Shown: positions 45,362-55,826, counted from the stretch's first letter. The stretch is 64,000 nucleotides of DNA from Plantibacter flavus (GCF_002024505.1 NZ_CP019402.1:744001-808000); one strand, 5' to 3'. Notes: generated by a model from the letters alone, not told the origin. Program-made: numbers and translations.

Positions 45362-46459
45362 TCAGACCGCTGTGAGGACCCCGCCCGCCGCATCGATGCG
45401 GGCCATCGCGAGGCGTTCGGCGGCGACGAGCGTCGTGACGCCCTCCGCAGCGGCGTCCCGGTAGATCGACTGCACGGTCCGCCCGATCGCCGACACCCGC
45501 TGCTCGATGGCCGCGGCATCGGCGCCCGGTTCGGACGCCATGGCGAGGTAGATCACGCCGCCGGCGTTCGCGACGAAGTCCGGCGCCCACAGGATGCCGC
45601 GCTCCTCAAGGGTCACTGCGTCGGCGCGGGTGGCGAGCTGGTTGTTCGCGGCTCCGACCACGGCGCGACACCGCAACTGGCCGATCACCCGGGCGTTCAG
45701 GGCGCCGCCGACACCGCACGGCACGAAGAGGTCCGTCTCGACGAGGTGCTCGTCGCCCGGTTCGATCCAGCTGGCGCCGATCTCCTCGGCGAGGGCGCGC
45801 TTGCGTGGGTCGACGTCGGTGACGATGAGGCGTGCCCCCTCGGCCGCGAGGCGCCGGGCGAGTCGGCCGCCGACCTGGCCGAGTCCGGAGACCGTCGCCC
45901 GGTGGCCCGCGACGAGCGGGGTGCCGAAGACCGTCTCGAGCGTTGCGGTGATGGCCGCGTACACGCCGGCCGCCGTCGCCTCGCTCGGTTCGCCGACACC
46001 TCCGCGGTCGGCCGGCAGCCCGCTGACGTGGTCGGTCCGCTCGGCGACGACGGCCATGTCGTCGGCGGTCGTGCCGACGTCCTCCGCGGTGCGGTACGCG
46101 CCGCCGAGTGCTTCGACCGCGTCGCCGAGGTCGAGCATCGCGTCGTGGCGCTCCGCGGGGTCGAGGGTCGTGCCGACGGGCAGGTGGATGACGGACTTGC
46201 CGCCCCCGTGTGCGAGACCGGCGGCCGCGTTCTTCATCGTCATCCCCGCGGCGAGGCGGAGGGAGTCGTCGACGGCGTCGAGCCAGGACCCGTAGCGCCA
46301 GAGTCGCGCGCCGCCGAGGGCCGGCCCCAGGGCGGTGGAGTGCAGGGCGACGCTGATGGTCAGCCCGGAGCGCGGTCCGCGGGTGATGGAGAGGCGTTCG
46401 TGGGGGAGGGTGGTGCTGTGCATCGCGTCGCTGGACGCGACCGGGTCGAATGACGTCAT
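45362..46459 (-). CDS. Leucine/valine/phenylalanine-dehydrogenase family enzyme
   Basis: The 365-residue enzyme reversibly deaminates a branched-chain or aromatic amino acid using NAD. Conserved elements are GGARLWRYGS, the catalytic lysines in MTMKNAAAGLAHGGGKSVI, and the Rossmann loop VSGLGQVGGRLARRL. Substrate choice among Leu, Val and Phe cannot be read. It is divergent from an AEC transporter gene, and both may serve amino-acid use. Confidence 0.9.
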   Translation of the reverse strand: MTSFDPVASSDAMHSTTLPHERLSITRGPRSGLTISVALHSTALGPALGGARLWRYGSWLDAVDDSLRLAAGMTMKNAAAGLAHGGGKSVIHLPVGTTLDPAERHDAMLDLGDAVEALGGAYRTAEDVGTTADDMAVVAERTDHVSGLPADRGGVGEPSEATAAGVYAAITATLETVFGTPLVAGHRATVSGLGQVGGRLARRLAAEGARLIVTDVDPRKRALAEEIGASWIEPGDEHLVETDLFVPCGVGGALNARVIGQLRCRAVVGAANNQLATRADAVTLEERGILWAPDFVANAGGVIYLAMASEPGADAAAIEQRVSAIGRTVQSIYRDAAAEGVTTLVAAERLAMARIDAAGGVLTAV

Positions 46460-46610
46460 CGTCGGATCTCCTCGTGGGTGATTGGTGCGGGCTCCTGGTG
46501 GGAGCGGATCGCGGGGCGATGGTGGTGCCCGGCTCTCCTCCCCAGATTCTCCACGCCGGCCGCCCGCTCCACAACCGTCGGCTCGACCGGGCCGGTGGAC
46601 GGGCTGCACC

Positions 46611-46616
46611 TAGGCT
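46611..46616 (+). promoter_or_regulatory. Putative -10 box for a leaderless AEC transporter mRNA
   Basis: TAGGCT lies seven bases before the ATG at 46624. Confidence 0.45.
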
Positions 46617-46623
46617 GGACGGC

Positions 46624-47544
46624 ATGGGTGGAGTGCTGACGGGGTTCGCGATCATCGGCACCGTCATCCTCGTCGGCTACCTCGCCGGGCGTCTCGAGGT
46701 CGGGGGCCCGACGACCGGGCATGTGCTCAACCGGGTGGCGTTCTTCGTCACCAACCCGGCGCTGCTGTTCACCGTGCTCGCCACGGCCGACCTGCACGAG
46801 GTGTTCAGCAGTTTCATCTGGGTCGCCCTCGCGAGTGCCCTGTCGGCCGCTGCACTCTTCGTGCTGCTGAACGCCGTGTGGCTGCGCAAGGACCTCTCCG
46901 TCGCGACGATCGGCGCACTCGGCTCGGGTTACGTCAACGCCAACAACATCGGCATCCCGGTCGCGGTCTACGTCCTCGGTGAGGCCGGCTACGTCGCCCC
47001 GGTCATCCTGCTGCAGCTCCTCGTCTTCGCCCCGATCGCACTCACCATCCTCGACGTCAGACAGCGCGGCTCCGTCTCCTTCCTCGGTGTCGTGACGCAG
47101 CCCTTCCGCAATCCGATGATCGTCGCGTCGATCGTCGGCGTCGTGCTCAACCTCTTCGGCGTCCGGCTGCCCGAGCCCGTCATGGCCCCGTTCGAGCTCC
47201 TCGGCGGCGCGGCCGTGCCGCTCATTCTCATGGCGTTCGGCATGTCACTGCACGGCATGCGGCCGTTGCAGGCCGGCAGCGGACGTCGGGAGATCTTCGT
47301 GGCGACGGCGATCAAATCGGTCGTCATGCCCGGGTTCGCCTACCTCATCGCCCACTTCGGTTTCGGGCTGAGCGGCACGCCGTTGTTCGCCTCCGTCGTC
47401 CTCGCCGCCCTCCCGGCGGCCCAGAACGTCTACAACTTCGCCAGCCGGTACGAGCAGGGTGTCACGCTCGCCCGCGACACCGTCCTGCTGACGACGATCC
47501 TCTCCGTGCCGGTCCTCGTCGTCGTCGCCGCCCTGCTCGCCTGA
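46624..47544 (+). CDS. AEC family transporter (auxin efflux carrier fold)
   Basis: The 306-residue protein has about ten membrane helices, with the AEC features [18 protein letters not shown] in the first repeat and the crossover [20 protein letters not shown] in the middle. Bacterial members carry malonate, malate or amino acids; substrate here is unknown. It is divergent from an amino-acid dehydrogenase gene with 164 bases of shared promoter space. Confidence 0.9.
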   Translation: MGGVLTGFAIIGTVILVGYLAGRLEVGGPTTGHVLNRVAFFVTNPALLFTVLATADLHEVFSSFIWVALASALSAAALFVLLNAVWLRKDLSVATIGALGSGYVNANNIGIPVAVYVLGEAGYVAPVILLQLLVFAPIALTILDVRQRGSVSFLGVVTQPFRNPMIVASIVGVVLNLFGVRLPEPVMAPFELLGGAAVPLILMAFGMSLHGMRPLQAGSGRREIFVATAIKSVVMPGFAYLIAHFGFGLSGTPLFASVVLAALPAAQNVYNFASRYEQGVTLARDTVLLTTILSVPVLVVVAALLA

Positions 47545-47571
47545 TCCCCCGAACCGGTCCGTCCGGAGCTC

Positions 47572-47597
47572 CGCTGTCCTCCGAAGCATGGACAGCG
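47572..47597. terminator. Weak hairpin after the AEC gene
   Basis: CGCTGTCC and GGACAGCG (8-base arms) flank a 10-base loop, 27 bases after the stop codon. Confidence 0.45.
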
Positions 47598-47704
47598 ATG
47601 GCCGGAAAAGCCGAACGATCGCGACTACTCTTGGGCGGGCGCGACTGAGATATACCACCGTCCAGTCCGGCGGAGCCCCGTCGGACCCGACCCGATGGGA
47701 CGAC

Positions 47705-49297
47705 ATGACCGAAGGCACGAACCCAAGACACGAACGTTCCGGAGACTGGGCCGCATCCCGCGAGACCGTCGGCGACGAGATGCTCGCCGTGCAGGACTTC
47801 TCCGGCGAGGAGGAGGGGTACCACAAGACCCTCAAGCCGCGGCAGATCCAGATGATCGCGATCGGCGGCGCGATCGGCACCGGACTCTTCCTCGGCGCGG
47901 GTGGTCGCCTGAACAGTTCCGGCCCGGCGCTCATCCTCGTGTACGCGCTCTGCGGGTTCTTCGCCTTCCTCATCCTTCGCGCCCTCGGCGAACTCGTCCT
48001 CCACCGTCCGTCTTCGGGCTCGTTCATCTCTTACGCGCGTGAGTTCTACGGCGAGAAGATGGCGTTCGGCGCGGGGTGGTTGTACTTCCTCAACTGGGCG
48101 ATGACCTCGATCGTCGACGTCACCGCGGCCGCGCTCTACATCAAGACCTTCGGCAAGCTGTTCGGTTGGAAGGAACTGGAGGACTTCCCGCAGTGGGTCT
48201 TCGCACTCGGTGCCCTCGTCATCGTGCTCGCGCTCAACCTCGTGTCGGTGAAGCTGTTCGGCGAGATGGAGTTCTGGTTCGCGCTCATCAAGGTGTCGGC
48301 GCTCGTGATCTTCCTCATCGTCGGCGTCTGCTTCATCGTCTTCGGTGGCCGGACCGACATCGGTGCGGTCGGGTTCTCGGTCATCGGCGACAACGGTGGC
48401 CTGTTCCCCGTCGGGGCGTTCGCACCGATGATCGCGATCTCCGGCGTGGTCTTCGCCTACGCGGCGATCGAACTCGTCGGAACCGCTGCCGGTGAGACGG
48501 CGGAGCCGAAGAAGATCATGCCGAAGGCCGTCAACACGGTCATCTTCCGCATCGCGATCTTCTACGTCGGCTCGGTGCTGCTCCTCTCGCTCCTGCTGCC
48601 GTACACGGCCTACGAGGCCGGCGAGAGCCCGTTCGTCACCTTCTTCTCGCACATCGGGTCGGAGCAGGCCGGTGCGATCTCGGCGTCGGTCATGAACTTC
48701 GTGGTCCTGACGGCAGCGCTGTCGAGCCTCAACGCCGGCCTGTACTCGACGGGCCGCATCCTCCGCTCGATGGCCGTCAACGGCTCGGCTCCCGCCTTCA
48801 CCGGCAAGATGAGCAAGAACGGCGTCCCCTTCGGCGGCATCCTGCTCACGGCGGCACTCACCCTGCTGGGTGTCGGCCTCAACGCGCTCGTCCCGTCGAA
48901 GGCGTTCGAGATCGTGCTCGAGATCTCGGCGATCGGCATCATCGGCGGGTGGGCGACGATCATCCTCTGCCAGATCCAGCTGCAGCGCTGGGCGAAGCAG
49001 GGCAAGGTCGAGCGGCCGTCGTTCCGCCTGTTCGGGGCACCCTTCACGTCGTATCTGACGCTCGCGTTCCTCCTGTTCGTCCTCGTGACCATGGGCTTCT
49101 CCGAGACGGGCCGCTGGGTCCTCGCCTCGCTCATCGTCCTCATCCCGCTGCTCATCGTCGGATGGTTCGCGGCGAAGCCTCGAATCCTGGCTGCCGCGGC
49201 CGCACGAGAGGGGCACACGGGCACCTGGCCGGTGGTCGCGGAGCGTCCCGCCATCGATGCGAACAAGCGGAAGCGCGGGGGCGCACCGAAGTCCTAG
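47705..49297 (+). CDS. Amino-acid permease of the AnsP/CycA type
   Basis: The 530-residue APC transporter has 12 membrane helices. It opens with [20 protein letters not shown], the conserved first helix, and contains [19 protein letters not shown], as in proton-coupled amino-acid permeases of the Asn/Ser/Phe/GABA group. Substrate is uncertain. The ATG at 47705 is preferred over an in-frame ATG 117 bases upstream because the first helix lies at the usual distance from it. Located in the membrane. Confidence 0.9.
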   Translation: MTEGTNPRHERSGDWAASRETVGDEMLAVQDFSGEEEGYHKTLKPRQIQMIAIGGAIGTGLFLGAGGRLNSSGPALILVYALCGFFAFLILRALGELVLHRPSSGSFISYAREFYGEKMAFGAGWLYFLNWAMTSIVDVTAAALYIKTFGKLFGWKELEDFPQWVFALGALVIVLALNLVSVKLFGEMEFWFALIKVSALVIFLIVGVCFIVFGGRTDIGAVGFSVIGDNGGLFPVGAFAPMIAISGVVFAYAAIELVGTAAGETAEPKKIMPKAVNTVIFRIAIFYVGSVLLLSLLLPYTAYEAGESPFVTFFSHIGSEQAGAISASVMNFVVLTAALSSLNAGLYSTGRILRSMAVNGSAPAFTGKMSKNGVPFGGILLTAALTLLGVGLNALVPSKAFEIVLEISAIGIIGGWATIILCQIQLQRWAKQGKVERPSFRLFGAPFTSYLTLAFLLFVLVTMGFSETGRWVLASLIVLIPLLIVGWFAAKPRILAAAAAREGHTGTWPVVAERPAIDANKRKRGGAPKS

Positions 49298-49458
49298 GCG
49301 GGAGCGGGGGCGGCGACCTGATCGGCGTTCCGAGGTGAATCGCTAAGCGATAGTGATCACTTCGACCCGGTTTCGAGCATTCCCTTGCACCTCGGGTGTC
49401 GGTTCAGCAGGATGTGGGCAACCTCTTCCGTGCACCACCGGACCCCGTTGGAGTTCCC

Positions 49459-51039
49459 GTGAACCGTCGTCTCCGTCTCGTCGCCGTGCTCGCCGCGTGC
49501 GGCATCGTCGTCGCCACCCCGCTGAGCGCCGCGGCGCAGGCACCTGCCCCGACACCGGCCGACACGGTCGCCTACGAGCCGAGCGATGCGATCATCGCGA
49601 ATCCCGAGCGCGGCTTCGACCACACGAACAACACGCACTATCACCCCGAGGGGACCGAAGGCGGGCCGGGGTACACGCCGCTCGACGTGGCCACCCTGGC
49701 GGCCTACCGCGAGGAGGGCATCACCGAGCTCGTCCGCGTCTTCTACATGGAACGGTTCGTGGCCGAGCCGACCCTCGACCCCGCCTGGCTCGCGCTCGTC
49801 CAGGCGGACTTCGACGCGGCTCGCGCCGCCGGCATCTCGATCATCCCGCGCTTCGCGTACCTCGCGGGCGGTGACTGGCCCTACACGCCGCCCTACGGCG
49901 ACGCGCCGCTCGACATCGTGCTCACCCACATCGAGCAGCTCACGCCGATCTTCCAGGACAACGCGGACGTCATCTCGGTCGTGCAGGCCGGCTTCGTCGG
50001 CCTCTGGGGTGAGGGCTACTACACGGACCACTTCGCCGCCGATCCGGCGAACCCCGGTGTGCTCACGGACGAGGACTGGGCGAAGCGTCGCGCGGTCGTC
50101 GAGGCGCTCCTCGAGGCGGTTCCCGACGACCGCTCCATCCAGGTGCGGACCATGAACATGAAGCAGAACATCCTCGGTGTGCCGTCCGGGACCGCCGGCG
50201 CCATCACCGAGGCACAGGCGTTCGACGGCAGCGCCATCTCGCGCATCGGCCACCACAACGACTGCTTCCTCGCGGCGCCCGACGACTGGGGCACGTACCT
50301 GTCCGACCCGATCTCGCTCGATCAGGACTACCTCGCACAGGAGGGCGACTGGGTGCCGGTGGGCGGTGAGACCTGCAACGTGAACCCGCCGCGGTCGGAG
50401 TGGGCGACGGCCTCGGCCGAGATGGAACGCTACAACTTCAGCTACCTCAACTGGGACTACCTGCAGGACGTCCTGCAGTCCTGGGGCCAGGAGAACCTCG
50501 ACACCACCGCGAAGCGACTCGGCTACCGCTTCGTGATGACCGAGAGCTCGGTCGTGGACGGCACGCTCTCGCTGACGGTCCGGAACGACGGGTGGGCGGC
50601 TCCGTACAACAGCCGGCCCGCCTACCTGGTCCTGTCGAACGCCGAGCGCACGGTGCTCGTCCCGTTCGGTTCGGACGCCCGCACCTGGGGCGCGGGGGAG
50701 ACCGTCACGCTCCAGGCGTCACTCGCCGACGTCCCGGCCGGTCGTTACGACACCGCGCTGTCGCTGCCCGCCACGCACGAGTCGGTCGCGACGAATCCGC
50801 TCTACGCCGTCCAGACGGCGAACGTCGGCGCCTGGGACGCGGAGACCGGTGTGAACAGCCTGCAGCGTCAGGTGACCGTCGGTGCCGACGGTGTCGTCAT
50901 GGCCGAACCGGTGGCCGGTGCTGCGGCCAGGCTGCCCGACACGGGCGTCTCGTCTATCGCTCCCGCGGTCCTCGGCGGTGGCGTGGTGGCGCTTGGAGCC
51001 CTCGCGCTCCTGCTCGCCCGCCGGCGTCGGAACGCCTGA
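49459..51039 (+). CDS. Sortase-anchored surface protein with DUF4874 and DUF4832 domains
   Basis: The 526-residue protein has a signal peptide ending near PLSAAAQA, then IIANPERGFDHTNNTHY, the NPERGF motif of DUF4874, and a C-terminal DUF4832 domain that includes NFSYLNWDYLQDVLQSW. It ends with LPDTG (492-496), a hydrophobic helix and RRRR, a canonical sortase signal. The DUF4874 domain is barrel-like and carbohydrate-enzyme-related in other proteins, but no activity is proven. GTG start with GGAG six bases upstream. No sortase gene is in the window. Confidence 0.88.
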   Translation: MNRRLRLVAVLAACGIVVATPLSAAAQAPAPTPADTVAYEPSDAIIANPERGFDHTNNTHYHPEGTEGGPGYTPLDVATLAAYREEGITELVRVFYMERFVAEPTLDPAWLALVQADFDAARAAGISIIPRFAYLAGGDWPYTPPYGDAPLDIVLTHIEQLTPIFQDNADVISVVQAGFVGLWGEGYYTDHFAADPANPGVLTDEDWAKRRAVVEALLEAVPDDRSIQVRTMNMKQNILGVPSGTAGAITEAQAFDGSAISRIGHHNDCFLAAPDDWGTYLSDPISLDQDYLAQEGDWVPVGGETCNVNPPRSEWATASAEMERYNFSYLNWDYLQDVLQSWGQENLDTTAKRLGYRFVMTESSVVDGTLSLTVRNDGWAAPYNSRPAYLVLSNAERTVLVPFGSDARTWGAGETVTLQASLADVPAGRYDTALSLPATHESVATNPLYAVQTANVGAWDAETGVNSLQRQVTVGADGVVMAEPVAGAAARLPDTGVSSIAPAVLGGGVVALGALALLLARRRRNA

Positions 51040-51066
51040 CCGGACTCGGGTGCAGGGGGCGACGGG

Positions 51067-51942
51067 TCAGCCGAAGATCATCGGTGAGTCGTCGTCCTCT
51101 TCGTCCGACAGGGTGAAGTCGAGGTCGACGACCACGGGAACGTGGTCGCTCGGACTGTCGCCTTTGCGCTCGTTGCGGTGGATCGACGCCTCGACGACGT
51201 GGTCCGCGAACGCCTGCGAGCCGTAGATGAAGTCGATGCGGAGGCCCTCGTTGCGGGGGAACCGGAGCTGCTTGTAGTCCCAGAAGGTGTAGCCCTCGGG
51301 GACGAACGGGCGGACGGTGTCCTGCAGTCCCGCGTCGACGAAGGCGGCGAGGGCGGCGCGCTCCGGCGCGGAGATGTGGGTCGAGCCAGGGCCGAAGCTC
51401 GGGTCGCCGACGTCGGAGTCGAGCGGGGCGACGTTCCAGTCGCCCATGAGCGCGAGCGGCAGTTCGGGGTTCTCGGCGAGCCAGGAGCGGGTGTCGGCCT
51501 CGAGCGCGGCGAGCCAGCGGAGCTTGTAGTCGTAGTGCGGGTCGCCGACGGCGCGGCCGTTCGGGACGTACAGGCTCCAGAGGCGGACGCCGTCGACCGT
51601 CGCGCCGATGGCTCGTGCTTCGAGCGGCAGGCCGTCGGCGTCGAATCCGGGACCGTCCAGCGCGAGGCTCGCCGGCGGCTTGCCGAAGCCCGGCATGTCG
51701 GGGAAGCCGATCTGCACGTCCTCCATCGGGAGGCGGCTGGCGATGCCGACGCCGTTCCACTGGCTGAGACCGTGGAGCTCCACCTGGTAGCCGGCCTTCG
51801 TGAAGGCCTCCATGGGGAACTGCTCGGGCTTGCACTTGAGCTCCTGCATGGCGAGGACGTCGACGTCCTCACGGACGAGCCAGTCGACCACGCGGCCGAC
51901 GCGGGTACGGATCGAGTTGACGTTCCAGGTGGCGATGCGCAT
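51067..51942 (-). CDS. xthA: Exodeoxyribonuclease III, AP endonuclease
   Basis: The 291-residue protein has the full ExoIII set: ATWNVNSIR, MQELKCK, GDWNVAPLDSD, RIDFIYGS and the catalytic SDHVPVV. It cuts at abasic sites and trims 3' ends in base-excision repair, needing magnesium. Its tail is acidic (SDEEDDDSPMIFG), slightly longer than usual. It is divergent from dedA, with a long palindrome between them. Confidence 0.95.
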   Translation of the reverse strand: MRIATWNVNSIRTRVGRVVDWLVREDVDVLAMQELKCKPEQFPMEAFTKAGYQVELHGLSQWNGVGIASRLPMEDVQIGFPDMPGFGKPPASLALDGPGFDADGLPLEARAIGATVDGVRLWSLYVPNGRAVGDPHYDYKLRWLAALEADTRSWLAENPELPLALMGDWNVAPLDSDVGDPSFGPGSTHISAPERAALAAFVDAGLQDTVRPFVPEGYTFWDYKQLRFPRNEGLRIDFIYGSQAFADHVVEASIHRNERKGDSPSDHVPVVVDLDFTLSDEEDDDSPMIFG

Positions 51943-51962
51943 GCCCCAACGCTATCGGTTTC

Positions 51963-52030
51963 CGTTCTCAGGAGACCTCCGGCGTGTCGCGCCGGGTGAG
52001 GCTCGCCACGCCGGAGCGGTCCTGAGAACG
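51963..52030. repeat. Long palindromic intergenic element, family B copy 2
   Basis: CGTTCTCAGGA (51963-51973) pairs with TCCTGAGAACG (52020-52030), and CTCCGGCGTG (51977-51986) with CACGCCGGAG (52007-52016), all about one centre. It lies between divergent genes, within their promoters, so it cannot be a terminator. Confidence 0.88.
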
Positions 52031-52100
52031 GGCCGGTTCGGTGGAACCGACGGGTGGGGGATTGAGCGGAGGTTCCCAGGGATGGCGAGCGGGTGTCGCG

Positions 52101-52106
52101 TAGCGT
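52101..52106 (+). promoter_or_regulatory. Putative -10 box for a leaderless dedA mRNA
   Basis: TAGCGT lies seven bases before the ATG at 52114. Confidence 0.45.
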
Positions 52107-52113
52107 CGAGGGT

Positions 52114-52812
52114 ATGACGACGTCCACCGCCGCCACGTCCAGCCTGTCCGCCGCCTCGACCGGAGGGGACAGCGCCCTCGGAGGGGTCGCCGACTGGGCG
52201 GTCGACCTCATGGAGACGTTGGGCGGTCCGGGAGCCGGGCTCGCCATCGCCCTCGAGAACCTCTTCCCGCCGTTGCCGAGCGAGATCATCCTGCCGCTCG
52301 CCGGATTCGCCGCCAGTCAGGGCAAGCTCGGTCTTGTCGAGGTCCTCATCTGGACGACGGCCGGTTCCGTGATCGGTGCGCTGGCCCTCTACGCGATCGG
52401 GGCGGTGCTCGGACGCGACCGGATGCGCCGACTCGCCGAGCGCGTGCCGCTCGTGCACGTCGAGGACGTCGACCGCGTGGAGGCGTGGTTCCAGAAGCAC
52501 GGCTCGAAGGCGGTGTTCTTCGGTCGGATGCTCCCGATCTTCCGGAGTCTCATCTCCGTCCCCGCCGGCGTGGAACGGATGCCGGTCCTGCGGTTCACCC
52601 TGCTCACCTTCGCGGGCAGCGCCATCTGGAACACCATCTTCGTCCTCGCCGGCTTCTTCCTGGGCGAGCAGTGGCACATCGTCGAGGAGTACGCGGGCAT
52701 CCTTCAGAAGGTGGTCATCGCGGGCGTCGTGATCGCCGTCGGCGTCGCGGTCTGGCGCGGCGTGCAGCGGTACCGCCGGGAGCGCAGCGGCGTCGGTCGG
52801 GCCGAGGGCTGA
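52114..52812 (+). CDS. DedA family membrane protein
   Basis: The 232-residue protein has the DedA signature ENLFPPLPSEIILPLAGFAA, the reentrant FFGRMLPIFRSLISVPAG and four to five membrane helices. DedA proteins are lipid scramblases or transporters, some for undecaprenyl phosphate. The short disordered N-terminus is Ser/Ala-rich. It stands alone between two family-B palindromes. Confidence 0.92.
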   Translation: MTTSTAATSSLSAASTGGDSALGGVADWAVDLMETLGGPGAGLAIALENLFPPLPSEIILPLAGFAASQGKLGLVEVLIWTTAGSVIGALALYAIGAVLGRDRMRRLAERVPLVHVEDVDRVEAWFQKHGSKAVFFGRMLPIFRSLISVPAGVERMPVLRFTLLTFAGSAIWNTIFVLAGFFLGEQWHIVEEYAGILQKVVIAGVVIAVGVAVWRGVQRYRRERSGVGRAEG

Positions 52813-52823
52813 CCGTCCCGCCG

Positions 52824-52899
52824 GGACCGTTCTCAGGACTCGAGCGGGGTATCCGCGGTCGCCGCCACCGGCGCACCGACGGACTCCTGAGAACGGTCC
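52824..52899. repeat. Long palindromic intergenic element, family B copy 3
   Basis: GGACCGTTCTCAGGA (52824-52838) pairs perfectly with TCCTGAGAACGGTCC (52885-52899) around a 46-base middle. The core TCTCAGGA/TCCTGAGA equals that of copy 2. It fills the gap between convergent genes and could also terminate both. Confidence 0.88.
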
Positions 52900-52902
52900 A
52901 GC

Positions 52903-53853
52903 TCACACCCAGCGGGGCGTGGTGAGTTCCTCGGGCTCCGGCGCGGTATGCGAGGCGGCGACCGACTGTGCCTCCACACGGATCGCGTCGAGGACGGTCC
53001 GCACCGCCAGGCGTTCGGCGCGGTCGGGACGCGACAGTGCGACGATCCGACGGGTCGCGTCGAGCCCCGCGAGCGGACGGAGGACGATGCCGCGCTCCGG
53101 GCCGCTCGCCGTGTACCGCGGGAGGAGCCCGATGCCGAGGCCCGCCGCGACCATCGCCTCCGCGATGCGGTTGTCGCTCACCCGCTGCACCACTCGGAGC
53201 TCGCCGCCCGATTCGGCCTCGATGCTGCGGAGCAGGCGGTCGAGCGGATAGCCGACCGGCACGCCGATCCAGGACTCGTCCGCGAGGTCCGCCGGGGTCA
53301 GGACGGTCTGGCCGCTGAGGCGATGCCCGACCGGCAGCACGACGTCGAGCGGCTCGGAGAGCAGCTGCGTGATGCGGAGACCGCGACGGACCCAGTTGCG
53401 CTCGCCGCTGATCGCCTGCGCGATGACGATGTCGAAGTCGGCCGCCAGATCGGGGAAGTCCTCGAGGTCGGGGTCGCGGTCGCTCACGACGACCCGCAGG
53501 CCGGGTACCGCCTCGAGGCTGCGGAGCACGGCGGGGACGACCATCTGCCCGAAGGTGGGGAAGGTCGCGACCGTGACGGTGCCGATCGGACGGTTGCGGT
53601 ACTCGTCCCACACGCTCGTCGCCCGCTCGATCGCGACGGCGACGTCTGTGGCGCTGGCCGCGAGTGCCCGGCCGGCGTCGGTGAGGACGAGGCCGCGACC
53701 ACGCCGTTCGGTGAGCGGCAGGCCCGCCTCGCGCTCGAGGACCTTGAGCTGTTGGGAGACCGCGGACGGGGTGCGGTGTGTGGCCTCGGCGACGGCGTGC
53801 ACGGAACCGCGCTCGGCCAGTTCCCGCAGCAGGTCGAGTCGGCGGACGTCCAT
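52903..53853 (-). CDS. LysR family transcriptional regulator
   Basis: The 316-residue regulator has a winged helix-turn-helix (RRLDLLRELAERGSVHAVAE, THRTPSAVSQQLKVLEREAG) and a substrate-binding-like co-inducer domain (residues 95-300). Binding sites for its dimer should lie in the divergent gap to a 40-residue ORF. Target and inducer are unknown. Confidence 0.93.
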   Translation of the reverse strand: MDVRRLDLLRELAERGSVHAVAEATHRTPSAVSQQLKVLEREAGLPLTERRGRGLVLTDAGRALAASATDVAVAIERATSVWDEYRNRPIGTVTVATFPTFGQMVVPAVLRSLEAVPGLRVVVSDRDPDLEDFPDLAADFDIVIAQAISGERNWVRRGLRITQLLSEPLDVVLPVGHRLSGQTVLTPADLADESWIGVPVGYPLDRLLRSIEAESGGELRVVQRVSDNRIAEAMVAAGLGIGLLPRYTASGPERGIVLRPLAGLDATRRIVALSRPDRAERLAVRTVLDAIRVEAQSVAASHTAPEPEELTTPRWV

Positions 53854-53924
53854 GTAGCGATGCTACCGAATAGCGTCAGTATTGTGCGCTTGTCCTTCAT
53901 CCCGATCGGACGTTTCATAGAAGC

Positions 53925-54047
53925 ATGACCATCTATCTCGGCATCATCGCCCTCCTCGCTGCGAGTGCGGCCGTCGGATCGGTCGTCGTCGTCAAGCGCG
54001 ACGGCTACCGTGCCATCCCGGCCCGCACCTACCCGAAGTCCTTCTAG
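53925..54047 (+). CDS. 40-residue single-span membrane peptide
   Basis: A short frame MTIYLGIIALLAASAAVGS..., 40 codons, has one membrane helix (2-23) then a basic, Tyr/Pro-rich tail ending ARTYPKSF. It is divergent from lysR, 71 bases away, and a hairpin follows, so it has the context of a real gene. No family is recognised. The length makes this less certain. Confidence 0.55.
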   Translation: MTIYLGIIALLAASAAVGSVVVVKRDGYRAIPARTYPKSF

Positions 54048-54079
54048 GACCTCGTACCCGCCGGCACGACCGGCGCATC

Positions 54080-54111
54080 CGACCTCCTCGCGACTCGTCG
54101 CCGGGAGGTCG
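54080..54111. terminator. Hairpin after the 40-residue gene
   Basis: CGACCTCC (54080-54087) and GGAGGTCG (54104-54111) pair with a 16-base loop, between convergent genes. Confidence 0.55.
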
Positions 54112-54137
54112 TTCCATGTCCGCGCTGCGACAGGCGC

Positions 54138-54902
<765 letters not shown>

Positions 54903-54955
54903 CGGATCAGTCTATTTCCCCGGGGTCGCGTCCCCCGCCCGGGCATGTCGTCAGC

Positions 54956-55744
54956 TCATTCCGGCGTCACGTAGGCGGAGGAGATGCCGCCGTCGACGAG
55001 GAACGTCGACCCGGTGATGAAGGAGGAGTCGTCGCTCGCGAGGAAGGCGACGGACGCGGCCAACTCCTCGGGCTCGGCGAATCGTCCGAGCGGGATGTGC
55101 ACGAGTCGCCGCTGCGCGCGCACCGGGTCCTTCGCGAAGAGCTCCTGCAGCAGCGCGGTGTTGACGGGACCGGGACACAGGGCGTTGACGCGGATGCCCT
55201 GCCGGGCGAACTGCACGCCGAGCTCGCGGCTCATCGCCAGCACTCCGCCCTTGGACGCCGTGTACGAGATCTGCGAGGTGGCCGAACCCAGGACGGCGAC
55301 GAACGACGCCGTGTTGATGATCGAGCCCTTCCCCTGCCGCACCATGTGACGGATGGCGGCGCGCGAGCACAGGTAGACCGACTTGAGGTTCACGTCCTGC
55401 ACGCGCTCCCAGGCCGGGAGTTCGGTCGTCTCGATCGAGTCGTCGTCGGGCGGGGAGATGCCGGCGTTGTTGAAGGCGATGTCGACCGAGCCGTAGGTCT
55501 CGGCCGCCGTGTCGAACAGGTGGTCGACCTGCGCCTGGTCGGTCACGTCCACCTGGACGAAGAGCCCACCGACGAGCTCGGCCGCCGCCTGGCCGGTCGT
55601 CGGGTCGAGGTCGCCGATGACGACGGTGGCGCCCTCCGCGGCGAAGCGCTTCGCCGTGGCGAGGCCGATGCCGCTCGCGCCGCCGGTGATCACGGCGACC
55701 TTTCCGGCGAGCCGCTGGGTGAGGTCGATGGGGGTGATGGTCAT
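54956..55744 (-). CDS. Short-chain dehydrogenase/reductase (SDR)
   Basis: The 262-residue enzyme has the cofactor loop ITGGASGIGLA, the NNAG stretch, the catalytic Tyr and Lys in SYTASKGG, and a PGPVNT segment. It would oxidise an alcohol or reduce a ketone with NAD(P). In this cluster it is the candidate for oxidising the hydroxyl of a gamma-glutamylated amino alcohol. A repeat copy and 83 bases separate it from the aldehyde dehydrogenase gene. Confidence 0.92.
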   Translation of the reverse strand: MTITPIDLTQRLAGKVAVITGGASGIGLATAKRFAAEGATVVIGDLDPTTGQAAAELVGGLFVQVDVTDQAQVDHLFDTAAETYGSVDIAFNNAGISPPDDDSIETTELPAWERVQDVNLKSVYLCSRAAIRHMVRQGKGSIINTASFVAVLGSATSQISYTASKGGVLAMSRELGVQFARQGIRVNALCPGPVNTALLQELFAKDPVRAQRRLVHIPLGRFAEPEELAASVAFLASDDSSFITGSTFLVDGGISSAYVTPE

Positions 55745-55768
55745 GTGGTGCTCTTTCTCTCTGCCCCG

Positions 55769-55792
55769 CCCTTCGACAGGCTCAGGGACCGG
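55769..55792. repeat. CTTCGACAGGCTCAGGGA dispersed repeat, copy 5
   Basis: Identical over 24 bases to copies 1 and 2, about 26.7 kb away. It lies between two minus-strand genes of the amine cluster. Confidence 0.85.
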
Positions 55793-55826
55793 GGATGGTG
55801 CTCAGGGGCCGGGTGGTGCGGGTCGT

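Noticed and set aside
51963..52030. Calling the dedA upstream palindrome a terminator
   Set aside because: It lies between divergent genes, where no transcript ends.
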